In this document: in pieces, positions 1 to 12,489 of the stretch
How positions within the stretch are numbered: position 1 is the first letter of the stretch
Layout: the number at the start of each line of letters is the position of its first letter
Source of the DNA: Streptomyces sp. MMG1121
GTDB lineage: Bacteria > Actinomycetota > Actinomycetes > Streptomycetales > Streptomycetaceae
Reading direction: 5' to 3'
Assembly (NCBI RefSeq): GCF_001280015.1
Contig: NZ_LGDV01000201.1
Location: 321,350 to 385,349, forward strand
DNA length: 64,000 nt
Program-made: the position numbers and the translations under genes
Notes under the pieces: model-generated
The model's input: only the letters and a program-made list of their open reading frames with translations
Told to the model about the DNA's origin: nothing
Database searches by the model: none

Positions 1-324
1 TGGGAGGGGGCGCGGGAACGGGCGGGTGTGCGCACCTCGTTGCTCACCGACATGCACGCCGGGGAAATCGAGACCTCGATTCTTCTGCACGCTCACCCCG
101 AATTCGTCCGCCCTGGTTACGAGTCCGCCGATTTCGTCGCCGACGACCGTCGTCATCTGCTCAGCCTGGGAATGTCCGCCTATACCGAATCGGGCGTCAT
201 CGGCCGTCCTTCCCTGGGATCGGCGGAAAAGGGCAAGGAGCTGCTGGCCGGCCTGGTGGAATCCTTCTCGGCGGTGTTCGCGTTGCTGACCGCGTCCGAC
301 GACGCCGGGGACGTACGGGGGTAG
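1..324 (+). CDS. Creatininase-family amidohydrolase, C-terminal part (cut by window edge)
   Basis: The frame is open from base 1, so the gene begins upstream. The visible 107 residues hold the motif DMHAGEIETS, which matches the C-terminal metal-binding segment of the creatininase/MftE family (a conserved H-A-G-E with the Glu acting as ligand), followed by the usual P-E-F/L-V region. Family members hydrolyse cyclic or linear amides with two metals. It converges on the membrane protein of the pterin-type operon and overlaps its 3' end antisense by 145 nt. The substrate cannot be inferred. Confidence 0.8.
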   Translation, partial: WEGARERAGVRTSLLTDMHAGEIETSILLHAHPEFVRPGYESADFVADDRRHLLSLGMSAYTESGVIGRPSLGSAEKGKELLAGLVESFSAVFALLTASDDAGDVRG

Positions 325-1814
325 CCGCGCAGCCCGGTGTACCAGCGGGCGACGAGGACGACGGCCCCGGGCAGGCTCGCCACGAAGCTGAGCACGCCGT
401 ACACCACGGCGACGGCGACCCCGCTGCTCGCGCCGAGTCCCGCGGCGGCGAACGCCCAGGCGGTGACGCCCTCGCGGGGGCCGAAACCGCCGACGTTCAG
501 CGGCAGGCCCATGGCGACCAGGGCGAGCACCGCGAGCGGGACCAGCACCGCCACGGAGGCGGCGGAGCCGGTGACCCTGGCCGCGACGACGAACATCGCC
601 AGGTGTCCGGCCAGGACGACGGCCGAGGCCAGTGCGACACCGGGCCCGGCCTGCCGGGACAGCAGCCCCTGCCGCGCCTCGCCGAGAGTGGTGCGCAGCG
701 CGCCCCGGCGCCGGGCGGAGGCCCGGTTCATACGGACGGCGAGGGCGACGGCGAGCGCTCCCACGACAGCCAGGGCGGCCAGCGGGGCGAAGTCGCGTGC
801 CTCGTCCCGGACGGGCGACGGCAGGACCAGCAGCGCCACCGCACCGAACACGGCCAGCGCGATCTGCCCCGCGACCCGCTCCAGCACCACCGCCTTCACC
901 CCGCGCCGCAGGTCACCGGCGCCCTGCCCGTGCCGGACCGCCCGGTGCACATCGCCCAGGACGCCGCCGGGCAGCGCCGCGTTCAGGAACAGCGCGCGGT
1001 AGTAGTCGGCGACGGCGGACCCGAACGGCAGCCGGATCCGCAGCGCCCGGGCCACCAACTGCCAGCGCCAGGCGCTGACCACCGTGGTCACCGCGCCGAT
1101 GCCCAGCGCGCCCAGAACGGTCACGGTGTCGATCCGACGCAGCCCGTCGAGCAGCACACCGGTACCCAGCCGCCACAGCAGGACGGCGAGGATGACGACA
1201 CCGACGACGGTTCCGACATGGGTACGCAGGGCACGGGAGTCGGGACGGCGGCGGGTGGGGGGCGCCGGGGATTCCGGCGGGGGCGGGGGCGGGGGCGGAG
1301 CAGCCGAGGTGACAGTGGGGGTGAGAGCGGGTTCTGGTGCCGGCGTGGACACGGGCGCGAGCGTGGACACGAGCGCTGGTGTGGGCGCAGACGTAGGCGC
1401 GGGCGGGGCCGCGGGCGCAGACGTAGGCGCTGGCGTAGACGCAGGCACTGGAGCTGACGCAGGCACTGAAGCTGACGCGGCCGCCGACGCCGACACTGAA
1501 GCTGGCGCGGACGCCGACGTCGGCGCGGACGCAGGCTCCGGCCCTGGTTCGGACGACGGCGCCTGCGCGGGCGCCGGCGCTGCCTCGGTCGCGGTCGGTT
1601 CGGGCGGCACGGGGCCGGGCCCGGGCCCGTCGGCCGGCTTCGCCGCGGCCGCGCCGTGCACGCGTGCGTGCACGGCTTCGGCCTCGCCGCTCTTCCGCCC
1701 TCCACCCCCGCTGCGCACGCGCGCGTGCGCCGGGCCGGTCGGTGTGGTGCGTGTGCGTCCGTCCGCCGCCTTGGTCCGGGAGTTCGGCTCCGTCGCCGAC
1801 GCGCGCGCCGTCAT
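180..1814 (-). CDS. Lysylphosphatidylglycerol-synthase-like (UPF0104) flippase-type membrane protein
   Basis: A 544-residue integral membrane protein. Residues about 1-200 are a soluble Ala/Pro/Ser-rich low-complexity tract with many APxP-type repeats. After RRRPDSRALR come about seven or eight hydrophobic helices typical of the UPF0104/MprF flippase domain, with the family-like motifs NAALPGGVLGD and GGFGPREG. Such proteins translocate lipids or lipid-linked sugars. The ATG start overlaps the stop of the upstream methyltransferase (ATGA, 1811-1814), so translation is probably coupled. The last 50 or so residues are polar and lie antisense to the creatininase gene. The lipid substrate is unknown; the neighbouring glycosyltransferase suggests a glycolipid or lipid-linked pterin product (inference). 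Confidence 0.75.
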   Translation of the reverse strand: MTARASATEPNSRTKAADGRTRTTPTGPAHARVRSGGGGRKSGEAEAVHARVHGAAAAKPADGPGPGPVPPEPTATEAAPAPAQAPSSEPGPEPASAPTSASAPASVSASAAASASVPASAPVPASTPAPTSAPAAPPAPTSAPTPALVSTLAPVSTPAPEPALTPTVTSAAPPPPPPPPESPAPPTRRRPDSRALRTHVGTVVGVVILAVLLWRLGTGVLLDGLRRIDTVTVLGALGIGAVTTVVSAWRWQLVARALRIRLPFGSAVADYYRALFLNAALPGGVLGDVHRAVRHGQGAGDLRRGVKAVVLERVAGQIALAVFGAVALLVLPSPVRDEARDFAPLAALAVVGALAVALAVRMNRASARRRGALRTTLGEARQGLLSRQAGPGVALASAVVLAGHLAMFVVAARVTGSAASVAVLVPLAVLALVAMGLPLNVGGFGPREGVTAWAFAAAGLGASSGVAVAVVYGVLSFVASLPGAVVLVARWYTGLRGYPRTSPASSDAVSNANTAEKDSTRPASSSLPFSADPREGRPMTPDSV

Positions 1815-2832
1815 GAGGCTCCGCCCGTCGGCCGGGGCAGGGCCAGCAGGTCGCTGTGGTGGACCACCGCCCGCAGCTCACCGGCCGCGCAGGCCGCGAG
1901 CCGGTCGCGCAGATAGCGTGCGGCGCGTGCGCGCAGTTCCGGCCGCTGCTCCACGGCCGCGCCCACCCAGCCGCGCAGCCACTGTTCGGTCAGCGCGGCC
2001 TCCTCGGGGCCGAGCCGCCACGGGCTCGCGTGCACGCGCACCGTCGCCCCGCGCGCCGCGAACGCCTCGCAGGTCACGGTGACCGCGTCCGGGCCGAGCA
2101 GGCCGTCGCGCCGCTGGTGGGCGTTAAACGCCTCGGTGATCTCGGCGTCCAGCGGGTCGGCCGGGGTGAGTTCGACGCGTCCGGCGACGGACAGCGTGAG
2201 CAGCGCGGGACAGCCGGCCCCGGTGCATGCGTCCACGAGGGTGCCGGCCTCCTCACGGGTCAGTACGTCGAGCAGCGCGGAGGCGGTCACCAGCGAGGCG
2301 CCGCTCAGCGCGTCCGGGGTCAGCCGGGCCACGTCGCCGCGCCGGGTCTCGACGCTGACGCGGCTGCCGTCGGCGGCGGAGCGCGGCGAGGCCACGGCGG
2401 CGAAGTGCAGCAGATAGGGGTCGTGGTCGTGCAGGACCCAGTGCTGGGCGCCGTCGAGGCGGGGCGCGAGCCAGCGGCCCATGGAGCCGGTGCCGCAGCC
2501 CAGGTCGTGCACGACCAGTCCGCCCGTGCGGCCGGGCCGGTTCGCCAGCCGGATCCGCAGGGGGTCCAGCAGGTCCTGCGCGCGGGCGGCGGCGTCGGCC
2601 CTCTCCCGCAACTGGAGCCACTCGGGCGCGTACCGGGGCGCTTCGTCGGGCCCGCCCTCCCGCAGCCGTACGGTGGCCCGCTCCCCCGAACGGCCCACGG
2701 GCCCGGCACCGGGCACGGCCGAGAGCGCCGTGTCGTCACTGTCGGCGGCCTCCACCACGACCCCCTCCTTCTCCCCCGGCCCCGGTTGGGCCGGAATCGT
2801 GGCGGCCGCGTCGGTCACGGTGTCGCGCGTGG

Positions 2833-2836
<4 letters not shown>
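1811..2836 (-). CDS. SAM-dependent class I methyltransferase
   Basis: 341 residues starting MTTRDTV. The Rossmann SAM site is VVHDLGCGTGSMGRW (motif I), followed by an acidic strand end near LHDHDPY and a motif resembling post-motif II (GASLVTASALLDVL). The N-terminal 60 residues are low complexity. The start ATG overlaps the stop of the glycosyltransferase by 4 nt, and its own stop overlaps the start of the membrane protein by 4 nt, so the three genes form one coupled unit. The methyl acceptor is not evident; the gene order suggests tailoring of whatever the pterin-synthase-like and glycosyltransferase proteins make. Confidence 0.85.
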
Positions 2837-4511
<1,675 letters not shown>

Positions 4512-4522
4512 TCACTCTTTTC

Positions 4523-5512
4523 TCAGGTCAGACCCGCCTCCGGGTACCGGATGCGGTGGCACAGCGCCGGGATCGCGCCCGCGGCGAGCTGCGGCATGAC
4601 GTCCGGGAGTTGCTCGAAAGCGCTCTCCCCGGTGATGAGCGCGTCCAGAGCCGGGTCGGCGAGCAGGTCGAGTGCGAGCGCCATCCGCTCGGCGTAACCG
4701 CGGCCGGCGCGCGCGGCCGGGGAGACGGTGCCGACCTGGCTGCCGCGCACGGTGAGCCGACGGGAGTGGAAGGCCTCGCCGAGCGGCAGGGCCACGCGCC
4801 GGTCGCCGTACCAGCTCAGTTCGACGACCGTGCCCTCGGGGGCGAGGAGTTGCAGGGCGTGGGTCAGGCCCGCTTCGGTGGCGCTGGCGTGGACGACGAG
4901 GTCGCAGTCGCCGAGGGCGTCGGCGGGCGCGGCGAAGCCGACGCCGAGGGCGCGGGCGGTGGCGGCGCGGGCCGGGTCGGCGTCGACGAGCTGGAGCCGG
5001 ACGCCGGGGAAGCGGGCGAGCAGGGCGGCCACCGAGCAGCCGACCATGCCGCCGCCGACGACCGCGATCCGGTCGCCGATCAGCGGCGCCGCGTCCCACA
5101 GGGCGTTCACAGCGGTCTCCACGGTGCCGGCGAGCACGGCCCGCCCGGCGGGCACCGAGTCGGGCACGACGGTCACGGCGCTCACCGGAACGACGTAACG
5201 GCTCTGGTGCGGATACAGGCAGAAGACCGTACGGCCGGTCAGCGCGGCCGGGCCCTGCTCCACGACGCCGACGCTGAGGTAGCCGTACTTCACCGGGCCC
5301 GGGAAGTCTCCCTCCTGGAACGGCGCCCGCATCACGGCGTGTTGGCTCTCGGGGACCCGGCCGCGGAAGACGAGGGTCTCCGTGCCCCGGCTCACTCCGG
5401 AGTACAGCGCGCGCACCAGGACCTCGCCCTCGGCCGGCTCCGCGAGGGTGACGTCGCGCAGCTCTCCGTGGCCGGGTGAGCCCAGCCAGAACGCGCGGGC
5501 CGAGCGGTTCAT
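4523..5512 (-). CDS. Zinc-binding alcohol dehydrogenase-like (MDR) oxidoreductase
   Basis: 329 residues from the ATG at 5512 (MNRSARAFW), chosen because AGGAGG at 5519-5524 is 6 nt away; an ATG at 5518 directly abuts that site and is unlikely. It is a medium-chain dehydrogenase: an N-terminal GroES-like domain (VLVRALYSGVSRGTET) and a Rossmann fold with VVGGGMVGCSVAALL ending at an acidic strand (LVDAD), implying NAD preference. The classic catalytic zinc cysteine region reads YSGVSRGTET, without Cys, so zinc may be absent. It heads the operon and is divergent from the CDP-alcohol phosphatidyltransferase, with a 107-nt shared promoter region. Confidence 0.8.
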   Translation of the reverse strand: MNRSARAFWLGSPGHGELRDVTLAEPAEGEVLVRALYSGVSRGTETLVFRGRVPESQHAVMRAPFQEGDFPGPVKYGYLSVGVVEQGPAALTGRTVFCLYPHQSRYVVPVSAVTVVPDSVPAGRAVLAGTVETAVNALWDAAPLIGDRIAVVGGGMVGCSVAALLARFPGVRLQLVDADPARAATARALGVGFAAPADALGDCDLVVHASATEAGLTHALQLLAPEGTVVELSWYGDRRVALPLGEAFHSRRLTVRGSQVGTVSPAARAGRGYAERMALALDLLADPALDALITGESAFEQLPDVMPQLAAGAIPALCHRIRYPEAGLT

Positions 5513-5619
5513 CGGCATCCTCCTGAACAGTAGGCAAGTTGCTCACGTACCGAGAAGTGCACAGGCCGCGCACAGTACGCGGCGTTGATCGACTCTGTCA
5601 CTCGGCCGGAGGGTGTGCG

Positions 5620-6387
5620 GTGGCCCTGAACAACACATATGACGCGAGGCCCCAGCAGGAGACCGCTGTGGGAGCGGGCATACAGCTCCTGCTGCTTGCC
5701 CTGCTCGGGACGGCGATAGGCATGGGGCCGGCCGGCTGGCTGACGGGGCTGGCCTTCGCGTTCGCCACCTGGGCGGTGCTCGCCCGTGCCCTGCATCGCT
5801 CCTGCCTGCGTTCCCTCGGGCCCGCGAACCGGGTCACGCTCGGCCGGGCGGCCCTGGTGGGCGGGGTGACCGCGCTGGTCGCGGACTCCTTCGAGAGCGC
5901 CCCGCCGGTCACCCTGCTGGTCGCCCTGACCGCCGTCGCCCTGCTCCTGGACGGCGTCGACGGCAAGGTGGCCCGCCGCACCGGCACCTCGACGGCGCTC
6001 GGCGCGCGTTTCGACATGGAGGTCGACGCGTTCCTGATCCTGGTGCTGAGTGTCTATGTGGCGACACAGCTGGGTCCGTGGGTGCTGCTGATCGGCGGGA
6101 TGCGGTACGCGTTCGTCGCGGCCGCCCGCCTCGCCCCCTGGCTGAACGCCCCGCTGCCGCCGTCGTTCGCCCGCAAGACCGTCGCCGCGGTGCAGGGCGT
6201 CGCCCTGCTCCTGGCGGGCGCCGAGCTGCTGCCCGGCCCGGTCAACCTCGCGATCGTCCTGCTGGCGCTGGGCTCCCTGGTGTGGTCCTTCGGCCGGGAC
6301 GTGCTGTGGCTGTGGCACACCTCGCGCAGGGAGGTGCGGGTGCCGGCCGAGCCGCAGGTGCTGGAGCTGGAGCTGGCGACGCGCTGA
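5620..6387 (+). CDS. CDP-alcohol phosphatidyltransferase
   Basis: 255 residues. The GTG at 5620 is preferred because GGAGGG (5608-5613) lies 6 nt upstream. The complete family motif D-G-x2-D-G-x2-A-R-x8-G-x3-D-x3-D is present in DGVDGKVARR followed by LGARFDMEVD, with all four metal-binding aspartates. About six hydrophobic helices surround it. The enzyme swaps CMP of a CDP-alcohol lipid for another alcohol at the membrane. The partner alcohol is unknown. It shares an intergenic promoter region with the divergent dehydrogenase operon, so it probably belongs to the same pathway and could provide the lipid part of the product. Confidence 0.88.
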   Translation: MALNNTYDARPQQETAVGAGIQLLLLALLGTAIGMGPAGWLTGLAFAFATWAVLARALHRSCLRSLGPANRVTLGRAALVGGVTALVADSFESAPPVTLLVALTAVALLLDGVDGKVARRTGTSTALGARFDMEVDAFLILVLSVYVATQLGPWVLLIGGMRYAFVAAARLAPWLNAPLPPSFARKTVAAVQGVALLLAGAELLPGPVNLAIVLLALGSLVWSFGRDVLWLWHTSRREVRVPAEPQVLELELATR

Positions 6388-6400
6388 GCGGCGAGAACGG

Positions 6401-6435
6401 GAAGGGCCCGGACCGGGTGCCGGTCCGGGCCCTTC
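6401..6435. terminator. Bidirectional hairpin terminator
   Basis: A perfect 16-bp inverted repeat (6401-6416 with 6420-6435) and a 3-nt GTG loop lies between the convergent phosphatidyltransferase and ycnI genes. It is GC-rich and lacks a U-tract, as is common in Streptomyces. Confidence 0.85.
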
Positions 6436-6456
6436 GCCGTGGGTACGGCGGTGTCG

Positions 6457-7167
6457 TTACGACCGCGAGGCCCGGCTCCGTACGATCGCGAAGCCGGCGG
6501 CCGCGAGGCCGAGGACGCCCGCGACGAGACCGGCGATGCCGAGCCCGCGGGCGGTGGAGTCGCTGGAGTCGGCCGCCTGGGCGGTGCCGGCGGCGCTCTT
6601 GGCGGGCGCCGGGGCGGCAGTGGCGTCACCGGCCGTCAGCTTCAGCACCGGGGCGGGGTTGTCCGGTTCGTCGCCGCCGGTGGGCTCCTCGATCCAGCGG
6701 ACGACCTTGCCGTCGGAGTAGGTCTGCAGCGCCTTGAAGACCAACTGTCCGGTGTCCTCGGGCAGTTGACCGAAGGCGACGTTGAAGTCCTCGTACTGCC
6801 CGGCGCCGATCTTCCCTCCGCTGAAGGTGATCTCGGAGGCCGCGTCGGTGATGGTGCCGTCGTCGGTCTTGACCGGCGTCTTGAGCTTGCTCGTGGTCAC
6901 CTTGGCGGTCCAGCCGTCCTGCGGGTGGACCAGGACGCCGAGGACGGGGTGGTCGGTGGGCAGGAAGACCTGGACCTTGGTGGTGGAGGCGTTGTCCTCC
7001 TCGTTGGGGACGCGGAAGGTCAGGACGCCGTCGGTGGCGCCCTTGGCGTAGCTGTCGGGGTGGACGGTGACGTGCGCGGAGGCGGCACCGGCGGCGAGCA
7101 GGACGAGGGCGGCGGCGCCGGCGGTGACGGTCGCGGTGCGGCGCAGGGCCGGACGTGTTGCGGACAT
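6457..7167 (-). CDS. ycnI: YcnI-like DUF1775 copper-associated secreted protein
   Basis: 236 residues starting MSATRPALRR. The Sec signal peptide ends AASAHVTVHPDSYAKG; the mature N-terminal His following the AHV cleavage site is the copper-binding His of the DUF1775 fold. The Ig-like domain runs to about residue 175, followed by an Ala-rich linker, a C-terminal helix (LGIAGLVAGVLGLAAAGFAIV) and a basic tail, so it is anchored facing outward. YcnI proteins bind Cu(II) and take part in copper acquisition or homeostasis. It lies 40 nt downstream of a Met/His-rich membrane protein on the same strand, supporting a copper function for the pair. Confidence 0.9.
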   Translation of the reverse strand: MSATRPALRRTATVTAGAAALVLLAAGAASAHVTVHPDSYAKGATDGVLTFRVPNEEDNASTTKVQVFLPTDHPVLGVLVHPQDGWTAKVTTSKLKTPVKTDDGTITDAASEITFSGGKIGAGQYEDFNVAFGQLPEDTGQLVFKALQTYSDGKVVRWIEEPTGGDEPDNPAPVLKLTAGDATAAPAPAKSAAGTAQAADSSDSTARGLGIAGLVAGVLGLAAAGFAIVRSRASRS

Positions 7168-7207
7168 GGGTGAGTCGGTCTCCGTACGGGTGACGTGTGA
7201 ACTGGGG

Positions 7208-7819
7208 TCAGGGTGAGTACGGGACCGGTACGGGGGGTCCGCGCCGGCTGACCGCGTGCCGCAGCGGGGTCCGGCGGGGCGGCTCGGGGTCGGCCGGGAC
7301 ACGCGGGAGGTGCGGGGCGGCGGCGGGCAGCGGGGCGGCGCGCCACCAGGCGACGAGGCCGGGTACGAGGGTGACGGTACGGCGCAGCAGCGTCCACAGG
7401 GCGGCCTCGCCCCGCCGCAGCCACCAGGAGGCGGCCAGGGCGGCGAGGAAGTGGGCGGCGGTGGCGTGGACGGTGGCGTGCGGGTGAGCCGTCGCGTGGG
7501 CGTGCATGGCGGCCATGCCGTGGCCCGGCATGGGGGCCATGTGTGGGAGGGCCGTGCGCTCGGTGACACGGTGGGCGGCGTCGAAGCCGACGTGCAGTGC
7601 GGCCTGGGTCAGCAGCGTGGCCGCGCCGATGCCGGCCAGCGAGCGCTCCTTCCTGCCGAGTGCCCAGCCGAGCGCGAACACGCCCAGGAAGCCGCCCGCG
7701 TCCGCCCACAGGGGTGGCATGGCGCCCATGGCGAGACCGTGTCCGGCGGCAGCGAGCAGTACGCACACCGCGGCGAACACCGCGGCGCGCAGACCTCTCA
7801 CCGCCGGGGACGCGCTCAT
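7208..7819 (-). CDS. Met/His-rich integral membrane protein, probable copper-handling partner of YcnI
   Basis: 203 residues from the ATG at 7819 (a second ATG at 7837 lacks a ribosome site; the chosen start has GGGAG about 10 nt upstream). It has four to five hydrophobic helices. The loop HMAPMPGHGMAAMHAHATAH is very rich in Met and His, the ligands used for Cu(I)/Cu(II). The C-terminal 35 residues are Pro/Arg-rich and probably cytoplasmic. I do not recognise a named family. The adjacent ycnI gene on the same strand makes copper binding or transport the best guess. Confidence 0.65.
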   Translation of the reverse strand: MSASPAVRGLRAAVFAAVCVLLAAAGHGLAMGAMPPLWADAGGFLGVFALGWALGRKERSLAGIGAATLLTQAALHVGFDAAHRVTERTALPHMAPMPGHGMAAMHAHATAHPHATVHATAAHFLAALAASWWLRRGEAALWTLLRRTVTLVPGLVAWWRAAPLPAAAPHLPRVPADPEPPRRTPLRHAVSRRGPPVPVPYSP

Positions 7820-8079
7820 GATGAGGGAGTCTCCCATGGTGGGGGGATACGCGGGGCGGGGATGTCCCGTTCAGGTGACGGAGTCCGGGGTGAGGGGCGA
7901 GTCGCCGTTGCCGGACCGCGCGCCCCTCCGGGGCCCCACGGGCAGTACCGGCACCGCCCTCACCGGTCCGGCCGCCAGTACCGGCCACGGTCACGGCCCC
8001 GCCGACGGCGGGTCCGCCGTCGGCGGGGCGCCCGTCGTACTGCCCACGAGGACGAGAGGGCCGGACGCGGAGGACGGCG

Positions 8080-8810
8080 CACCGGGCTCCGCGTCGCGCC
8101 CGCCGTCGTCACCGCCGGCGCACCCAGCACGGCGAGAACGGCGGCCGGGGCGAGGACCGTCCGGGGGGCGCGCTCGGCGTAGGGGCTGGTTCTCGGCGAG
8201 GAGGTGGCCCCGTTCGGGGGACGGCGGCTGGGCGCCGAGGTCGAGGAATCCGGGCGAGGCGAGGGCGAGCGCGGTGCCGGGGAGCCGGAGCAGGGCGTGC
8301 CGGGCGACGGTCGGCACGACGGCGGGCGGCAGTTCGTGGCGCAGCAGGTACCAGCGGCCGGCGCCGAGGGCTCGGGTGGCGGTGAGGTGCTGGGCGGCAC
8401 GTTCCTGCCGTAGGAAGGCGGAGGTGTGGGCGGCCAGCGGGGCCCAGCCACCGCGGCGACGGCGAGCGCGGGGGTGGCCGGACCGCCGCCCGCGATGGCG
8501 GCGAGGAGCGCGGCGAGTACGGGCGGTACGGCGCTGACGGTGTCGACGAGCTGACCGGACAGCCGGGGCAGCAGCCCGGCCGGCAGGGTGCCCGCGCTGA
8601 GGGCGAGGGCGGGCAGCAGGGTGTCGGGGGCGCCCTGGGCGGTGCGGGCGAGCAGGTCACGGCCGAGCGCGTCGGTGCCGAACGGGTGGGCGGCGGACGG
8701 GGGCCGCACGCGGCGTCCGGTGTCGAGGGCGAGCGGGTCGCGGGGCAGGCCCGCGGCGAGGACGGCCACGAGTACGCCGGCGAGGACGAGGGGCGTGGTG
8801 CGCCGGGCGG
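8080..8810 (-). pseudogene. Decayed DppC-type peptide/nickel ABC permease
   Basis: Fragments of one permease occur in different frames. At about 8640-8700 the N-terminal signature HPFGTDALGRDLLART is typical of DppC/OppC/NikC. At about 8180-8310 another frame carries the C-terminal segment ARHALLRLPGTALALAS and GFLDLGAQPPSPE plus LLAENQPYAERAPRTVLAP. At least two frameshifts separate them and the central EAA region is shortened. No start with a ribosome site is visible and partner subunits are absent. It lies in a scar with the narK fragment. Confidence 0.7.
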
Positions 8811-8819
8811 CTGTCTGCC

Positions 8820-9082
8820 GCCCGGCCCTCGCTGTCCGTCCGTGTCCTCAGCTGGGTGCCTCCGCCCCCTTCCGTGCGTAGAACCACCACGTGATCACCA
8901 CGCAGGAGCGCCGGGACGGCGATCCACAGGTTGCGCCGCGCCACCTTCCTGCCGACGGACTTCCAGAAGAGCTCGTTCTCGGGCTCCCAGTCGGTGAGGT
9001 CCCGGCCGGGCCGGTACTGGGCGAGGTCGTAGTCGTACGACCGCCCGGCGACCTTGGTCGTCGCTTCCTGTACGGCAGGCAT
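8820..9082 (-). pseudogene. narK: Truncated NarK-type nitrate/nitrite transporter N-terminus joined to foreign sequence
   Basis: From an ATG at 9082 the frame reads like the cytoplasmic N-terminus of NarK2-type MFS carriers (DLTDWEPENELFWKSVG, then VARRNLWIAVPALL), entering the first membrane helix at about residue 50. The family similarity then stops. Just after the junction another frame reads VVITWWFYARKGAEAPS and a stop, which resembles the C-terminus of a different membrane carrier. A deletion joining two transporter genes explains this best. Confidence 0.65.
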
Positions 9083-9231
9083 GGCTGTTCCTGGTGGTGT
9101 GAGGTCTGAACCTTTCTTCTTCAGCGTCCTCGGTTGGGAAAGGGCAGGTCAGGGGCCGTTGGTCAGCTCTTCGTGCCGACCTTGTACCCGCCCGCCGGCC
9201 TGCCGTTGGTCCCCTGTCGCCCCGGACCGGC

Positions 9232-10596
<1,365 letters not shown>

Positions 10597-10634
10597 GGAA
10601 GTCCCTTCGGAATACGGGGTGTCGGTCACTCGGG

Positions 10635-11495
10635 TCACTTGACGGCACCCGCCGTCAGACCGGCGACGAGATAGCGCTGGAGCAGCAGGAACCCGGCGAC
10701 CACGGGCACGCTGACGACCAGCGAGGCGGCCATGATCTGGTTCCAGTAGATGTTGTTGAGGGTGGAGTACTGCTGGAGGCCGACCGCGAGGGTGCGGGTG
10801 GTGTCGTTGGTCATGACGGACGCGAAGAGCACCTCGCCCCACGCGGTCATGAAGGCGTAGACGGCGACGGCGACGATGCCGGGAACCGCGGCCGGTACGA
10901 CGATCCTGAACAGCGCGCCGAGCGGGCCGCAGCCGTCCACCAGCGCGGCCTCGTCCAGATCGCGCGGCACCGAGTCGAAGTAGCCGGTCAGCATCCAGAT
11001 CGAGAACGGGAGGGAGAAGGTGAGGTAGGTGAGGATCAGGCCGCCGCGGGAGCCGAACAGGGCGATGCCGGTGGCGTTGCCGATGTTGACGTAGAGCAGG
11101 AACAGCGGGAGCAGGAAGAGGATGCCCGGAAGCATCTGCGTCGACAGCACGGTCACCGTGAACACCCGCTTGCCGCGGAACTCGTAGCGGCTGACGGCGT
11201 AGGCGGCGAACACCGCGACGACCACCGAGCAGACGGTCGCGGCGCCCGCCACGATCAGCGAGTTCACGAAGTAGCGGGCGAGCGGGACGGTCGACCACAT
11301 GTCGATGTACGGCCGGATCGTCAGCCCGCTGGGCAGCCAGCGGAATGTGCCGGTGACGTCCGCGAGCGGCTTCAGCGAGCTGGAGACCATCACGTACACC
11401 GGGATCAGCACGAAGCCGGTCAGCAGGGTGAGGAAGATCCGCCGGGACCACAGGAACGAACGCGGGGGTGCCATGGGTGAGTTGGCCCTAGCCAC
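10635..11495 (-). CDS. Carbohydrate ABC transporter permease, MalG type
   Basis: 286 residues with a GTG start at 11495 behind GGAGGA (6-nt spacing), overlapping the upstream permease by 8 nt. Six transmembrane helices and the EAA loop [20 protein letters not shown] identify an inner-membrane permease that contacts an MsiK-type ATPase. No ATPase gene is present here; in Streptomyces the shared ATPase MsiK is encoded elsewhere. It forms a heterodimer with the MalF-type partner encoded just upstream. Confidence 0.93.
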   Translation of the reverse strand: MARANSPMAPPRSFLWSRRIFLTLLTGFVLIPVYVMVSSSLKPLADVTGTFRWLPSGLTIRPYIDMWSTVPLARYFVNSLIVAGAATVCSVVVAVFAAYAVSRYEFRGKRVFTVTVLSTQMLPGILFLLPLFLLYVNIGNATGIALFGSRGGLILTYLTFSLPFSIWMLTGYFDSVPRDLDEAALVDGCGPLGALFRIVVPAAVPGIVAVAVYAFMTAWGEVLFASVMTNDTTRTLAVGLQQYSTLNNIYWNQIMAASLVVSVPVVAGFLLLQRYLVAGLTAGAVK

Positions 11496-12489
11496 GGGTG
11501 GTCCTCCGTCCGCGCGAGGTGAGCCACAGGTATCCGCCCGTGACGACGAGCAGGAAGAGCAGCAGCAGGACGGACATCGCGGAGCCGGTGCCGAAGTTCC
11601 AGGTGACGAAGGAGGCCTGGTAGATGTGGACCGAGACGATGTCCGCGGCCTCCGGGGCGGCCCTGCCGAACAGGACGTACGGCGTGTTGAAGTCGTTGAA
11701 CGTCCACAGGAACAGCACCAGGACCAGCACCTGGTTCACCGGGCGCAGCGAGGGCAGGGTGATGCGGCGGATCCGCTGCCACATCCCGGCGCCGTCCAGC
11801 GCGGCGGCCTCGTACAGCTCCTTCGGGATGTTCTGCAGTCCGGCCATCACGATGAGGAAGGCGAACGGCCAGCCCTTCCACACCGACACGGTCAGCAGGG
11901 CGTAGAAGCTGTTGTCGCCGAGGAGCCAGAAGGAGGGCTTGTCGCTGAGGTGCAGTTGGTCGTGCAGGACGTGGTTCACCAGGCCGTTGTCGTGCTGGAA
12001 CATGAACACCCAGGTGATGACGGCCGCGTAGACGGGCAGCGCGTACGGCACCAGGAACAGCGCTCTGAGCAGTCCACGGCCGCGGAAGGTGTCCTGCATG
12101 AAGACCGCGGCGGCGGTGCCGATCAGCCAGCACAGGCCGACCGACAGCAGGGTGAAGCCGACGGTGACGAGGAAGGAGTGCAACAGCGCCTGGCCGACGG
12201 GCGCGTCGAAGTCCACCGACACCTTGTAGTTGCCGAGTCCGGACCAGGGGGCGCTGCTCCAGTCGCGGATGTAGAACTGGGTGAGTTCCTTGAAGCTCAT
12301 CACGACACCGATGACCATCGGCACCAGGTGGACGAGGAGTTCGAGGACGAGCGCGGGCAGGAGCAGCAGATAGGGCAGTCCGACGCGGCGGATCCGCCCG
12401 GCGCGGCGGCGGGGTTCACGCGCCGGCGCACCGGTGGACGCTTCGCGCACCGGCTCCTCGAAGGCGGTGGTCGTCATCTTCTCGCTCAC
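11488..12489 (-). CDS. Carbohydrate ABC transporter permease, MalF type
   Basis: 333 residues if translation begins at the GTG at 12489 (VSEKMTTTAF), which overlaps the binding-protein stop by 4 nt; an ATG at 12477 is an alternative. Neither has a strong ribosome site, so coupling is likely. About 40 polar residues precede six membrane helices, with the EAA motif ELYEAAALDGAGMWQRIRRITLP. It pairs with the MalG-type permease. Confidence 0.92.
   Translation of the reverse strand: MSEKMTTTAFEEPVREASTGAPAREPRRRAGRIRRVGLPYLLLLPALVLELLVHLVPMVIGVVMSFKELTQFYIRDWSSAPWSGLGNYKVSVDFDAPVGQALLHSFLVTVGFTLLSVGLCWLIGTAAAVFMQDTFRGRGLLRALFLVPYALPVYAAVITWVFMFQHDNGLVNHVLHDQLHLSDKPSFWLLGDNSFYALLTVSVWKGWPFAFLIVMAGLQNIPKELYEAAALDGAGMWQRIRRITLPSLRPVNQVLVLVLFLWTFNDFNTPYVLFGRAAPEAADIVSVHIYQASFVTWNFGTGSAMSVLLLLFLLVVTGGYLWLTSRGRRTTRG

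Noticed and set aside
1084..2082. Plus-strand Gly/Ala/Asp-repeat protein opposite the flippase-like gene
   Set aside because: It is the antisense image of the Ala/Pro low-complexity tract; no ribosome site and no fold.
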